A stretch of 64,000 nt of DNA from Komagataella phaffii GS115 (taxonomy: Eukaryota; Ascomycota; Pichiomycetes; Pichiales; Pichiaceae), in the NCBI RefSeq assembly GCF_000027005.1, contig NC_012963.1, positions 62,001-126,000 of the forward strand, written 5' to 3'. The notes below the pieces were generated by a model. That model made no database searches, was not told the origin of the DNA, and saw only the letters and a program-made list of their open reading frames with translations. Below, piece after piece: positions 18,453 through 28,017 of this stretch. Made by a program: the position numbers and the translations under genes. Position 1 is the stretch's first letter. Each line of letters begins with the position of its first letter.

Positions 18453-21400
18453 ATGTCTGACTCAGTAGGATCTTCACGATCTCCAAGCAGGACAGATTTA
18501 CGCTCCCTTTCTTCTCGGGGAAACAGGCTGTCGCAAACGATGAAAAACCTCAATCCCAAGGCAAGATCAAGATCACAGTCGCCTAGCGGCAGAAGACTCA
18601 GAGAAGAGTTCAGCAAGAATAAGTCATATAGTAGAGATGCCTCCTTCTCCCATAATAGGTCGTCTTCCCGTACGGAGATTAGTTCGCCACCACTTCTTGA
18701 AGACAGTGAGAGTGATGATGGAAATACGCCTGTGTTACCCAAGTTCTTTTCTGGAATGGGTGAAGTGGAAGCTTCTTCTTTTGTTGACAATCAGAAAGCG
18801 ACAGATCTGGAATCACGCACCGAAAGAAGTTTGGACAGAAGACAAGTTATGGAGAGGGAACTGGATCAAGATGCAAGCTCTATCATTGAGAGAGATTTTA
18901 ATGTAGGTACAGGTATTCTTCCTACACTTTCGAACCACACCGACATCAACGAGCGACCGAATCAGAAACGAGTTGTGCAATTCTACAACAGTAGTGACGA
19001 TGACGATGATGTTACAACAGAAGAGGAATCTGAAGATGTTAACCGTAACCGTTCTGGAACCGATGGAGGAGAGAAGGAAAAAGATTCTAGTACTGGAAGC
19101 TTCAACACAATAGATGCATCCACAATAGAGCAACAGCCAAGTCTTGGACAACGACTAAAGAGAAGAATGTCCTTGTTCCGTAAAAGTGATGACCCCGAGG
19201 CAGACGAAAACTATAACGAACTTGAGAAAGTGGCGTCGAAGGTCACAAATGATTCCTCAAGTAGCAATGGGTTAGTATCAAGAATAGTAAACTTTCGATC
19301 CGGAATCGGTGGTTTAATTCCAGGAGCAACTAAGGATCAGCCGACAAAGCAGTTGGATGAAGAGAATGGTCAGAACACTAGAGACGTTCAACTTGAAAAC
19401 ATGAATACTAGAAACTTGCAAACGGAAGCTAAAACGTTGATAGATCAGCATGACATCTACAATAGAATTCCATCATCTACCAGCTTGATCACAGATGGGG
19501 ACGCCACTTTATACGACTCCAAATCGTCCGTAAATGGCAGTTCATCGTTTTTGACTCCTAATCCAGAGATGTATCTTGAACAAGACTTAGATTCTGATCA
19601 ATATTACGAGGACGGTGATGTTCACAGTGTTATCGCCCGCCCCAAAAAGTTTCAAGCCGGTGTCTTATCGTCTCTTTTGAAGCTTTATCAGAATGAGGCT
19701 GGTAGCGTTTCAAGAGAGGCTTTGAGTGGCGAAACCAGTGGCTCTGTTACGCCTTTATCGGGCACTATGAGTCCATCCAGAATGGGTCACTCTTTAGGTC
19801 CTGATGTCGCCAAACTCACAAGCAAGCTCAAGAATATAGGGCGATCAAAGCAAACTTTAACCATACCGGAATCAGGCGACGACAATGATCTAGATTCTGA
19901 CGATGATGAAGGAACTTTGCATCCCAAGTTTTCTAGATCAAGAAATTCTGCCGTCTCACTACCGGGGATTTTGAAGAAGAATGCCAGAGATTCATTCAGC
20001 TCTAAATCTAAAGCCAGAGCCCAATCCAAGAACAAAAGCAAAGATGCAAAAGCTGAAGGTGTCGAAGGAGAAGAAGAGATAAATCTGCCCACTTTTGCTA
20101 CTACAAGAGCAAAGAACCCAGCCAATAGGAAGAAGAAAGCTAGCAAGTACTTTAAACCTCCCAAAAAGCATGAGGCTCGTGCAAAGATTACTGTTCATAT
20201 TGCTGATATTTTGCAGCGTCAGCGATTCATTTTAAGGATGTGCAAAGCATTCATGTTATACGGAGCACCAACTCATAGACTAGAGGAATTTTTAACCATG
20301 ACAGCCCGAGTATTAGAGATTGACGCCCAGTTCTTATACCTTCCAGGCTGTATGCTGGTCTCGTTTGGAGATGCTGCAACCAGGACTTCAGAAATGCAAC
20401 TAGTCAAGTGTTCTCAAGGACTGAATTTAGGAAAACTGGATGAAGCTCATAAAATTTACAAAGATGTTGTGCATGATATAATTGGAGTAGAAGAAGCCAG
20501 TTTTAAAATTGATGAACTGTTGTCTTCCAATAATCCTTACCCTCCTTGGGCCTGCGTTTTAATTTATGGCTTTTCTAGCGCAATGGTGACGCCTTTCGCA
20601 TTTGGGGGACGTTGGCTTGACATGCCCGTGGCATTTGGAATTGGTCTTTGCGTTGGAGTGTTGCAATTTTACATGGCACCCCGATCAAACTTATATTCGT
20701 CGGTTTTTGAAGTTTCTGCTAGTATCGTGGTGAGCTTTTTAGGAAGAGCATTGGGATCCATTCACGGCGGAGAATACATTTGTTTTGCTGCTGTTGTTCA
20801 AGGATCTCTAGCATTAATTCTTCCGGGTTACATCATCCTGTGTGGATCTTTGGAGCTACAATCCCGTAGTTTGGTTGCTGGAGCAGTTCGAATGTTCTAC
20901 GCAATTATTTATTCGTTGTTCCTAGGTTTTGGAATAACTCTTGGGGCTGCCTTGTACGGCTGGATAGATTCCAATGCTACAAATAATTCAGTTTGTCCCA
21001 GAACACTTTCGCCATGGTATCGTTTCATATTTGTACCCATGTTCTCTGTTGGTCTGGCTCTCGTGAATCAAGCGAAGCCCATTCAACTTCCAGTGATGAT
21101 TCTTATATCATCCGCCGGCTACGCATGCAACTACTTCGCAGGATTGCATTTTTCCCAATCTACAGAATTTACAGCATCAATTGGAGCTTTTGTCATTGGT
21201 GTGTTGGCTAATTTATATTCTAGGGTTGCCAAGGGAATGGCCGTCACATCCATGTTACCAGGAATTTTCGTGCAAGTGCCTTCGGGAATTGCCTCGCAAG
21301 GATCTCTGTTGGCGGGACTTCAAACTGCTAACGCTATTGTTTCCAACTCCACTACCACCGATGAACAAAACACTAGGTCCTCCATGTCCTTTGGAATTGC

Positions 21401-21500
21401 CATGGTTCAGGTTGCTATAGGAATTAGTGTTGGTCTCTTTGCTGCTACTCTCTTTGTTTACCCGTTTGGTAAGAAACGTACAGCTATCTTTTCTCTATAG
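18453..21500 (+). CDS. PRM10-type ThrE family membrane protein, copy B
   Basis: Second member of the tandem pair, 1015 aa. The membrane half (about 585-1015) closely parallels copy A: ARAKITVHIADILQRQRF, CKAFMLYGAPTHRLEEF, LYLPGCM, GLNLGKLDEAHKIYKDV, SLFLGFGITLGAALYGWID, and the same C-terminus VYPFGKKRTAIFSL. The N-terminal half is diverged in sequence but shares composition (Ser/Arg-rich start, acidic patches) and a QAGVLSSLLKLYQNE motif corresponding to that in copy A. This points to an old tandem duplication followed by drift of the disordered half. ATG 18453 starts MSDSVGSS. Function of the family in yeasts is not established; a transporter role is inferred from ThrE. Confidence 0.82.
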   Translation: MSDSVGSSRSPSRTDLRSLSSRGNRLSQTMKNLNPKARSRSQSPSGRRLREEFSKNKSYSRDASFSHNRSSSRTEISSPPLLEDSESDDGNTPVLPKFFSGMGEVEASSFVDNQKATDLESRTERSLDRRQVMERELDQDASSIIERDFNVGTGILPTLSNHTDINERPNQKRVVQFYNSSDDDDDVTTEEESEDVNRNRSGTDGGEKEKDSSTGSFNTIDASTIEQQPSLGQRLKRRMSLFRKSDDPEADENYNELEKVASKVTNDSSSSNGLVSRIVNFRSGIGGLIPGATKDQPTKQLDEENGQNTRDVQLENMNTRNLQTEAKTLIDQHDIYNRIPSSTSLITDGDATLYDSKSSVNGSSSFLTPNPEMYLEQDLDSDQYYEDGDVHSVIARPKKFQAGVLSSLLKLYQNEAGSVSREALSGETSGSVTPLSGTMSPSRMGHSLGPDVAKLTSKLKNIGRSKQTLTIPESGDDNDLDSDDDEGTLHPKFSRSRNSAVSLPGILKKNARDSFSSKSKARAQSKNKSKDAKAEGVEGEEEINLPTFATTRAKNPANRKKKASKYFKPPKKHEARAKITVHIADILQRQRFILRMCKAFMLYGAPTHRLEEFLTMTARVLEIDAQFLYLPGCMLVSFGDAATRTSEMQLVKCSQGLNLGKLDEAHKIYKDVVHDIIGVEEASFKIDELLSSNNPYPPWACVLIYGFSSAMVTPFAFGGRWLDMPVAFGIGLCVGVLQFYMAPRSNLYSSVFEVSASIVVSFLGRALGSIHGGEYICFAAVVQGSLALILPGYIILCGSLELQSRSLVAGAVRMFYAIIYSLFLGFGITLGAALYGWIDSNATNNSVCPRTLSPWYRFIFVPMFSVGLALVNQAKPIQLPVMILISSAGYACNYFAGLHFSQSTEFTASIGAFVIGVLANLYSRVAKGMAVTSMLPGIFVQVPSGIASQGSLLAGLQTANAIVSNSTTTDEQNTRSSMSFGIAMVQVAIGISVGLFAATLFVYPFGKKRTAIFSL

Positions 21501-21813
21501 ATTAATCCATCGTCATTATTCCATAAAGTAGATAATTCCGAACCGTTGTAGTGTACTACCCATTATGCCACGATTTGATATTTCACTAAGGCGCGCCCGA
21601 CAGGACCAGGGTAGAATACCACCTTGACCATTCGAACTCTCTCGTTTAGAAAACCAAAGATTTCAGTCGTCTTACAACTTGCTATTTGTGAATATTGAGA
21701 AGAAGTCACCGGCTTTGTTTGATATTCGTTTTCGACTACATTGTTTTCTTCCTGTCCCCGATTTGCCCTCTTTTTTTTGCCTCCGTTTTACCTGTTAATA
21801 GTTCATATTTGAA
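21501..21813. promoter_or_regulatory. Promoter/leader region of SCP160
   Basis: 313 bp between the PRM10-like B stop and the SCP160 start. It contains a GGCGCGCC palindrome near 21591, pyrimidine-rich CT tracts before the ATG and a T8 run at 21772-21779. No named regulatory site recognised. Confidence 0.4.
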
Positions 21814-24800
21814 ATGTCAACCCCTGCCGAGCTTTTAAGCACCAAAAGTTTCTCCAACGTTGAGAGTGGCACCGCTGAAGAGTCACTTCCTCCAAGTACA
21901 ACGACTCCGTCTTCTGGAGATTCTTCTTTTATCAATGAAAAATTGTTCCCCTCGATCAAGTCAGCATCCACGTCACCATCTTCTAATGGCTCAAGACCTG
22001 TTTGGGTAAATGAGACGCCCGCTTCCTCCAATTTACCCAAGAAATCGAATTCTGTATTGAGATCACAGAATGTTCAGGACACCTTCACCATTGACAACGA
22101 CCAGCAGTCATTCCAGCTGTCCAAGGCTGAAATCCAGAAGGCCGTTGGAGACCTGAAGAATAGGTTAAATGTTCGCATCGAATCAACCATTTCTGTAAGA
22201 ACTGGTGCCAGAACTTTTTTGATTTCTGGTCTACCCGAAAATGTTAAGCAGGCTAGAAGAGAAATTCTAAGAAAGCTCTGCAAGCCTGTTGATATTGAGT
22301 TCAAGATCCCTTCCAAGGCAAGATCTGCCGTAATTGGACCTCAGGGTAAGACATTGAAGCCCATTTTGGATGCAACAAACGCTAAGATTGACATTGAAAA
22401 GGATGACAACACTTCTGAAAAGAGTGAAGAACCTGGTTCTGACGAAGATGACATTTTTGGTCCTCTGGTCACCGTCAAGGTGCAAGGTGATGTTGAATCT
22501 TGTGAGCTTGCCAAGTCTTTAATTTTCGATATTGTCAATAAGCACACTCTTAACACATCTGTGCGCATACCATTGGCCAAAGCCTTGAGACCCTTGGTCA
22601 CTCCTGTCATTTCACAGCTAGAACTCCCTTCAACAGTTGAAGTTCTGGTTCCTGAGGTAAACCAAGGAGTTTCTAACATCATTGTTTCGGGCCCAACTTT
22701 GGACGTAATCAAGGCCCGTAACGCCTTAAGGGAAATCATTGAACGCGTGGAGAGTTCGGTTGTAAGCGAATCCAAGACGGTTCCCAAGGTACTGCATCAA
22801 TATCTAGACGCTGATGATATTTTCAAAGAAACAGGTGTTTCTGTCTCAATTCCAAATGCGGATGATCCATCTGCCGAGGTCGTCTTTTTTGGCGATGCTT
22901 CCAACATTCCTAATGCCGTCGCTCTTGCCAAGAGTCAGACAAAGAATTACTCTTCTTACAGTTTAGATATCTCCAAGGCACATGGTGGTAACTTTCAACA
23001 TGCCCAGAGATTGGCTGCTTACTTTAGATTCACCTCTTTTTTCGATAAATTGGCTCACACTAACGGAGTCCTCATTACCAGTCCTTTTTTTAACGAGCTG
23101 GTTTCTGATGATTCCAAATCCCTGAATGTAACGTTTAGCGGTAAGGCAAGCGAACCAGAGAAACTTCAACAGGTCAAGAAGGAGATAATTAACAAAGTCA
23201 ATTCAATTCCCCCAAGCTCTGTGCGTGCTATCGATGATGTCAATGCATTTTTCTTTGACCGTATAGACCAGAAAGCTGCCAAGGAAGAGAATGTGGCTCT
23301 CATTCCTTTAGGCAAGTTGGCTGGTGTATCTAACCTGCTGGTTTTAGTTGCTAACACCACCGATGATGAAGACTTCTTACCATCTCAGGCTGAGATTGAT
23401 GCTAGATTGGACAAAGTCGAAGAGTCCCTTGCTAAATGGAGACAGCTCAGCTCAAACTTAGAAGAAAGAGTAGTTGAAGTCCCAGAAAATGAACAAAAGC
23501 TTATTTCAACTAAAACATTGAATCATTTGACCGAGAAGTTTGAAAACACTATCATCATCAACCTAAACCGAGATGCAGATGGTTACTCTGCTGACAAACT
23601 CGTAATTGTTGGAAAGAAAGAGGACGTTGACGAAGCCATTACGGAAATTCAAAAGTTTATCGAAGAACTTAAAGATTATGAAAATGCTTGTAAATATACA
23701 ACTGAGATCTTGTTCCCAGTGAAACTGCTTTCTTTACTGATTGGACAGAAAGGTCATCACTTAGATAGTTTACGTGAAGAATTTGACGTTCAGGTTAGTG
23801 TCGAGAGTGGCAGAGATAGAGAGCACCATGACGAGCAACAAGAAGTCCCAGTTAAACTTGTTGGGTTGAAAGCCAATTGTGATGCCTGTATCAAGAAGAT
23901 TTCAGCATTGCAGAAAGAATGGGCTGACCGTAAGACAGGTAAGATCACTGTAGAAAAGAAATATCTGGGCAGCATTATTGGACGTAATGGAACTTACGTC
24001 AAAAGATTCCGTGAGAAATATAACGTCCAGTTGAGGGTCGACGACGGTGAAGCTGAATATAGTGACATCATACTTGTTGGTCCGTCAAAGGGTGTTACTA
24101 AAGCCTTAGGTGAGATCAAAGAATTTGTCGACTATGAACGTCAAAATGGAGTTACTGATAGCATTACCATTCCTAAGAAAGCACTTTCGTCTGTTATCGG
24201 AAGAAGTGGTCAGACTATTCGTGAAATCAGTGAAGAGACTGGAGTTAAAATCACCAGACATGGTGATGATGAGGCCTCTGACGAGAGCAATAAATCTGGC
24301 GAGAAGTTTTACCTTGTTGGTACTAAGAAAGGTATCAAGGATGCACGTCTTCGTATTGAAGAAATAGTCAAGAGAGTTGAGAACAGAGTTAAGAAAACTG
24401 TTTCTGTGGAACGCAAGTACCACAAGGACCTGATTGGTCCTCATGGTTCCACTTTACGTGAGATTATCCGCAAGGCCGGAGCCAATGTAGATGAAAGCCA
24501 GCGTGTGTGGAAAAGTTACCTACAAGTCCCTAGTGTTGACTCTGAATCCACAGAAATCATCAGCTCTGGTGAAAAAGCCATTGTGGAGAAAGTAATCAGT
24601 CAAGTTAAGGAGTTAGTTGGTCGTTTGGAAAGCAATACTACAGAAAAGATTACTGTCCCTAGAAATAGGCATATGCGATTGATAGGTTATGGTGGGTCTG
24701 TGAAGAACGAGTTAATGGAAGAGTTTAAAGTTGCCATAAACATTCCCAAGAAAGGTTCCGACTCTGAGGTGATCACAATTTCAGGAGCTCCTGAGGACAT

Positions 24801-24840
24801 TGAGAAGGTAAAAGTTCGTATTGAAGAACTAACCAAATAA
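21814..24840 (+). CDS. SCP160: Multi-KH-domain RNA-binding protein (vigilin family)
   Basis: Polysome- and ER-associated vigilin homologue that influences translation and ploidy control in yeast. KH domains with a GxxG loop are visible at about residues 175 (GPQG), 644 (GQKG), 723 (GRNG), 796 (GRSG), 875 (GPHG) and 958 (GYGG); several more degenerate KH repeats without GxxG fill residues 200-620, as in the family. The N-terminal 80 residues are Ser/Pro-rich. 1008 aa against about 1222 in S. cerevisiae, so some repeats may be shorter or lost. The ATG at 21814 is the first Met (MSTPAELLSTKSF). No signal peptide or membrane segment. Confidence 0.92.
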   Translation: MSTPAELLSTKSFSNVESGTAEESLPPSTTTPSSGDSSFINEKLFPSIKSASTSPSSNGSRPVWVNETPASSNLPKKSNSVLRSQNVQDTFTIDNDQQSFQLSKAEIQKAVGDLKNRLNVRIESTISVRTGARTFLISGLPENVKQARREILRKLCKPVDIEFKIPSKARSAVIGPQGKTLKPILDATNAKIDIEKDDNTSEKSEEPGSDEDDIFGPLVTVKVQGDVESCELAKSLIFDIVNKHTLNTSVRIPLAKALRPLVTPVISQLELPSTVEVLVPEVNQGVSNIIVSGPTLDVIKARNALREIIERVESSVVSESKTVPKVLHQYLDADDIFKETGVSVSIPNADDPSAEVVFFGDASNIPNAVALAKSQTKNYSSYSLDISKAHGGNFQHAQRLAAYFRFTSFFDKLAHTNGVLITSPFFNELVSDDSKSLNVTFSGKASEPEKLQQVKKEIINKVNSIPPSSVRAIDDVNAFFFDRIDQKAAKEENVALIPLGKLAGVSNLLVLVANTTDDEDFLPSQAEIDARLDKVEESLAKWRQLSSNLEERVVEVPENEQKLISTKTLNHLTEKFENTIIINLNRDADGYSADKLVIVGKKEDVDEAITEIQKFIEELKDYENACKYTTEILFPVKLLSLLIGQKGHHLDSLREEFDVQVSVESGRDREHHDEQQEVPVKLVGLKANCDACIKKISALQKEWADRKTGKITVEKKYLGSIIGRNGTYVKRFREKYNVQLRVDDGEAEYSDIILVGPSKGVTKALGEIKEFVDYERQNGVTDSITIPKKALSSVIGRSGQTIREISEETGVKITRHGDDEASDESNKSGEKFYLVGTKKGIKDARLRIEEIVKRVENRVKKTVSVERKYHKDLIGPHGSTLREIIRKAGANVDESQRVWKSYLQVPSVDSESTEIISSGEKAIVEKVISQVKELVGRLESNTTEKITVPRNRHMRLIGYGGSVKNELMEEFKVAINIPKKGSDSEVITISGAPEDIEKVKVRIEELTK

Positions 24841-25089
24841 TACTAAGTAAGTTAGAACAGACATTTAAATTAGTTTTTGCTTGGAATCACCAATCAGTAC
24901 CGGTTAATCCGACATCTATCATCCGTCTGACAAGTGGGGCACAATCATTTTGCGCGAATAGAGATCATTGAAACTCACTTTATCTTGCCTCGCTCGTACC
25001 ACCGCACTGGCTGCACTCTAGTTATCTAGTAAACCGTTCAGTTCTCGCCCGAAACATTATCATAATACTGTCGTATTTCAATATCGATA

Positions 25090-26757
25090 ATGGACACCAA
25101 TCAAAGCACGCCTTCGTTAATTGGTACCTCGATTAGAGGAGCCATTGACACCCCAGACCGGGAATTGTTTGATAAGGAACCTCCATCAGGAACCCTGTCA
25201 CCTTCCAAGACTCGTCACTCAAAGAGTCTGACAGGCACTCTGTCTCCTTCATATGTTACTGTCAATCAACTCAAAGAGGGAGGTGCTCTTTTGAACGATG
25301 GTTATACCGAACAGCTGAATTCTGTCATGGATGGAGAGGGGCATATCAAAGAAGACGCGTTGGACTTGAAACAGAAACTGTATCGAAACAAGGACGCCCA
25401 GAATGTGTCTCGAGCTAAACTTGTCAGTCTCTCTGAAATCAGCGCTAATGAAGAGAAATATAATCAGGAGTTTTATGATCCTGAAATGCGTTATGCTGCT
25501 CCAGCATGCTCGTTAAGTGGGTCTCGATCCAGAGCAATGGAGTCAGACGATATAGATAAGGACAAGGAAAGTCTCATCTCGCGTGAAGCAACACCGATGA
25601 AGTTTGAATTAACTAATTTTGATTCGTCTTCTAGTCTGAGGCTAGGTGCTGGTGCAAGTAGACCACATCTAGCCCGGGGAGACTCCTATCAACAAGTTCA
25701 TCCAAGTGACTTCGGTCACAACGAAAGACTTCCCCGACATGAGAGGACTCAGTCATCAGTTTCCTCTTCCTCAATTAACTATTTGCGTTCACTTTCTAGA
25801 TCTAGATCTAGATTGAATAGATCTGCTCATGGAGATATTGCCACCCAAGAGGAATTGAAGGAGGAGGGTGTGTTGACAAATGACCAATACTCACCAATGC
25901 CTGAATTAACAGAGGCAGTCGATGAAGCACTAAAACCGGTTGATGGGCATGTGGATATAGAAGATGAGGATGAGAATGAGGGTTCTGAAAGTGATGATCA
26001 AACGGAGGAAGAAACGGAGAAAGCCAGCCTACAGGAAGGTGAGCCGGAACTAGGCGACCAAAAAGGGACTAATCCTGTAAAAGACGAAAATCCTGCATCG
26101 AAGACTGGAACGTTTTTCTTGGAAGAGAGTAGTTCAGAGAGCACTCAAGTAGCAGACAGTTCCTCCAAGGCAACAGAGGCTAAGAAAGAGGATGTTGCTG
26201 GATCTGAAACGAAAGTTGCGCCTTCTGATCAAATTTCAGACAAACAACCTTCAGAGATTTTTAAAACCACTGATGCCACATCGGAGGCGGTGGCAGAGGA
26301 AACTAAGCATATCAGTGAATCTAAAGTAACTTCCACAGACGACTTGGATGACCTCATGAATGAGTTGGAATTAGAAATTCAGGGGGATGACTCCCACCCT
26401 TTGAAGGGCTCTTTATCCACCTCAAAAGCTGAAGGTGACGATTCAGCGTATGTTCCACAAAACACCATGGCTTTCGAAAACGAGCCAGTTTATTTATTTA
26501 CATCTCTTGCCGGAGGGTTCCAGGTGGCTTCCCGTACCAATAGGTTGCAAACTATATTAGCTGCTAATCAAGTCGCTTTCCAAATGAGAGATCTTGGCAC
26601 AGACGAGGAGGCTCGCAAAGTTTGGAAGCGTTATTCCTCTGGCAAGTCTCTTCCGGGAATCGTCCGCGGTAAGGACGATTTTATTGGCAACTGGGAAGAC
26701 ATAGAAGAAGCCAATGAGAACTACGAAGTGCGCAGTTTAATCTACGAAACTGTCTAG
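25090..26757 (+). CDS. Acidic disordered protein with SH3BGR/thioredoxin-fold-like C-terminus
   Basis: I do not recognise a characterised orthologue. Residues 1-440 are Ser/Glu/Asp-rich with an SRSRSRL stretch near 235 and strongly acidic blocks at 285-330. The last 100 residues look folded: EPVYLFTSLAGGFQVASRTN, then RLQTILAANQVAFQMRDLGTD, LPGIVRGKDDFIGNWEDIEE (quoted in parts). The order beta strand, helix, then cis-Pro-like LPGIV and a GNWEDIEEAN end resembles glutaredoxin-like SH3BGR domains, but without the CxxC active site. Fungal proteins of this layout are known only as hypotheticals to me. It lies convergent with the DUF1992 gene. Function unknown. Confidence 0.7.
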   Translation: MDTNQSTPSLIGTSIRGAIDTPDRELFDKEPPSGTLSPSKTRHSKSLTGTLSPSYVTVNQLKEGGALLNDGYTEQLNSVMDGEGHIKEDALDLKQKLYRNKDAQNVSRAKLVSLSEISANEEKYNQEFYDPEMRYAAPACSLSGSRSRAMESDDIDKDKESLISREATPMKFELTNFDSSSSLRLGAGASRPHLARGDSYQQVHPSDFGHNERLPRHERTQSSVSSSSINYLRSLSRSRSRLNRSAHGDIATQEELKEEGVLTNDQYSPMPELTEAVDEALKPVDGHVDIEDEDENEGSESDDQTEEETEKASLQEGEPELGDQKGTNPVKDENPASKTGTFFLEESSSESTQVADSSSKATEAKKEDVAGSETKVAPSDQISDKQPSEIFKTTDATSEAVAEETKHISESKVTSTDDLDDLMNELELEIQGDDSHPLKGSLSTSKAEGDDSAYVPQNTMAFENEPVYLFTSLAGGFQVASRTNRLQTILAANQVAFQMRDLGTDEEARKVWKRYSSGKSLPGIVRGKDDFIGNWEDIEEANENYEVRSLIYETV

Positions 26758-26829
26758 TTGGAATTGGTTTGAAGTTGCTAGTTGCTTGACGGATCCGATC
26801 ATGATGGTGACCTTTATATATATAGTTCA

Positions 26830-28017
26830 TTAGTATTTTCTTTTGAACAAGTTCAGAAATAGTTTTCCTAAAGGTTCAGTAGAGTGTTGGTAAATATTGG
26901 AACGTTGGGGGATATCTTTGAATGTGGGGAGCTCCTTATTCTTCGCTGTTGACAGGGATTTGGGGTTCGATTCTGTTGGAGAGCCCGTTAAATGTCTTAG
27001 AATGATCTCTTGCGAAGTCTCTGATACTCGCCTGAAACAATCTTGCAGCTCCTTTTCCAGAGATAAATACATTTTTTGAGATGGTAAGGGCGCTTGCAGG
27101 TTGTAGCTTCTCAGGGAGCTATTCAAAGAATTCATTTTTACAGAGAGAGATTCCTTTTCAGCCGATGATATTCGGTACACCGTAGGATTTGATTTGACAT
27201 TGGTGGGATATGCTAATTTTTGCTCCAGAGACAATGGTAACGACTTGATGTGATTTGCTAGTTTCAATCTCCAGGTCTTATCTAGTTCGTTTCTGAACGA
27301 TTTGATCTCCGAAAATACCATCCCCTGTTTCTCTATCCACGGAGGAAGAGCATTCTCGTTTTTTAGGATGTTGTTCAAGTGATACTCTGTCTTGTCAATG
27401 AATGCAGATTGGGAAGAAGAGTCAAGTTTCATAGGTTTTCCTCTATTTGAAAGGTTGTTGAACTTACCTTCGGACATTGCCTGTTCGATTTTTGTATTGG
27501 CAATTGACTTAATAGAATTATTGACGGTTGCAAATGACGAAGGTACCAACAGATCTGGACCCAACAATCTTTCTTTATATCTCTCTCTAAAGTGAGGGTC
27601 TTCTTCAAAGGATGTTTCTTTTTCCGAAATTTTTGATATCTTGTAATCCAAAGACGCATCTCTAGCTGAGGACAGTCTAACTTGAGATTTTGTCAATCTG
27701 GATGGCTTGTACTTGTCGACCAGCATTCTCAGCGTTGCATCAGCCTGTGACTCTGTTCCTGTCCATGGTTGTGATAAAGCAATCTCTTGAGACTGTTTTG
27801 GGATAAACCTTGACTTTGTAGAGTTGGCATAACCCAACTCTTTTGTGTATTTAGCCTTGAATTCCGAGTCAGATAGAGAGTCGAGTATCTGCTTAAATTC
27901 GGGGGTTTGGAGTAAAGAAGGGCTTTCTTCTAGAGCATCCTCTGTCAGCTGTTCTAATCTCTCCAAAAGTGCCTTTTTTGATGTGGGTCTAGATGTGGTT
28001 GTAAGGAACCTCCTCAT
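26830..28017 (-). CDS. DUF1992/DNAJC28-like protein, probably mitochondrial
   Basis: Contains the DUF1992 block found in DNAJC28: IEQAMSEGKFNNLSNRGKPM, then FIDKTEYHLNNILKN and ALPPWIEKQ. No J domain is present. The N-terminus MRRFLTTTSRPTSKKALLER is basic and Ser/Thr-rich with no acids for the first 18 residues, a good mitochondrial presequence. I chose the ATG at 28017 (395 aa); the longer open frame to 28077 begins at GTG. The function of the domain is not established; some relatives have been linked to mitochondrial or Golgi roles. Two short helices at 330-360 look coiled. Confidence 0.75.
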   Translation of the reverse strand: MRRFLTTTSRPTSKKALLERLEQLTEDALEESPSLLQTPEFKQILDSLSDSEFKAKYTKELGYANSTKSRFIPKQSQEIALSQPWTGTESQADATLRMLVDKYKPSRLTKSQVRLSSARDASLDYKISKISEKETSFEEDPHFRERYKERLLGPDLLVPSSFATVNNSIKSIANTKIEQAMSEGKFNNLSNRGKPMKLDSSSQSAFIDKTEYHLNNILKNENALPPWIEKQGMVFSEIKSFRNELDKTWRLKLANHIKSLPLSLEQKLAYPTNVKSNPTVYRISSAEKESLSVKMNSLNSSLRSYNLQAPLPSQKMYLSLEKELQDCFRRVSETSQEIILRHLTGSPTESNPKSLSTAKNKELPTFKDIPQRSNIYQHSTEPLGKLFLNLFKRKY

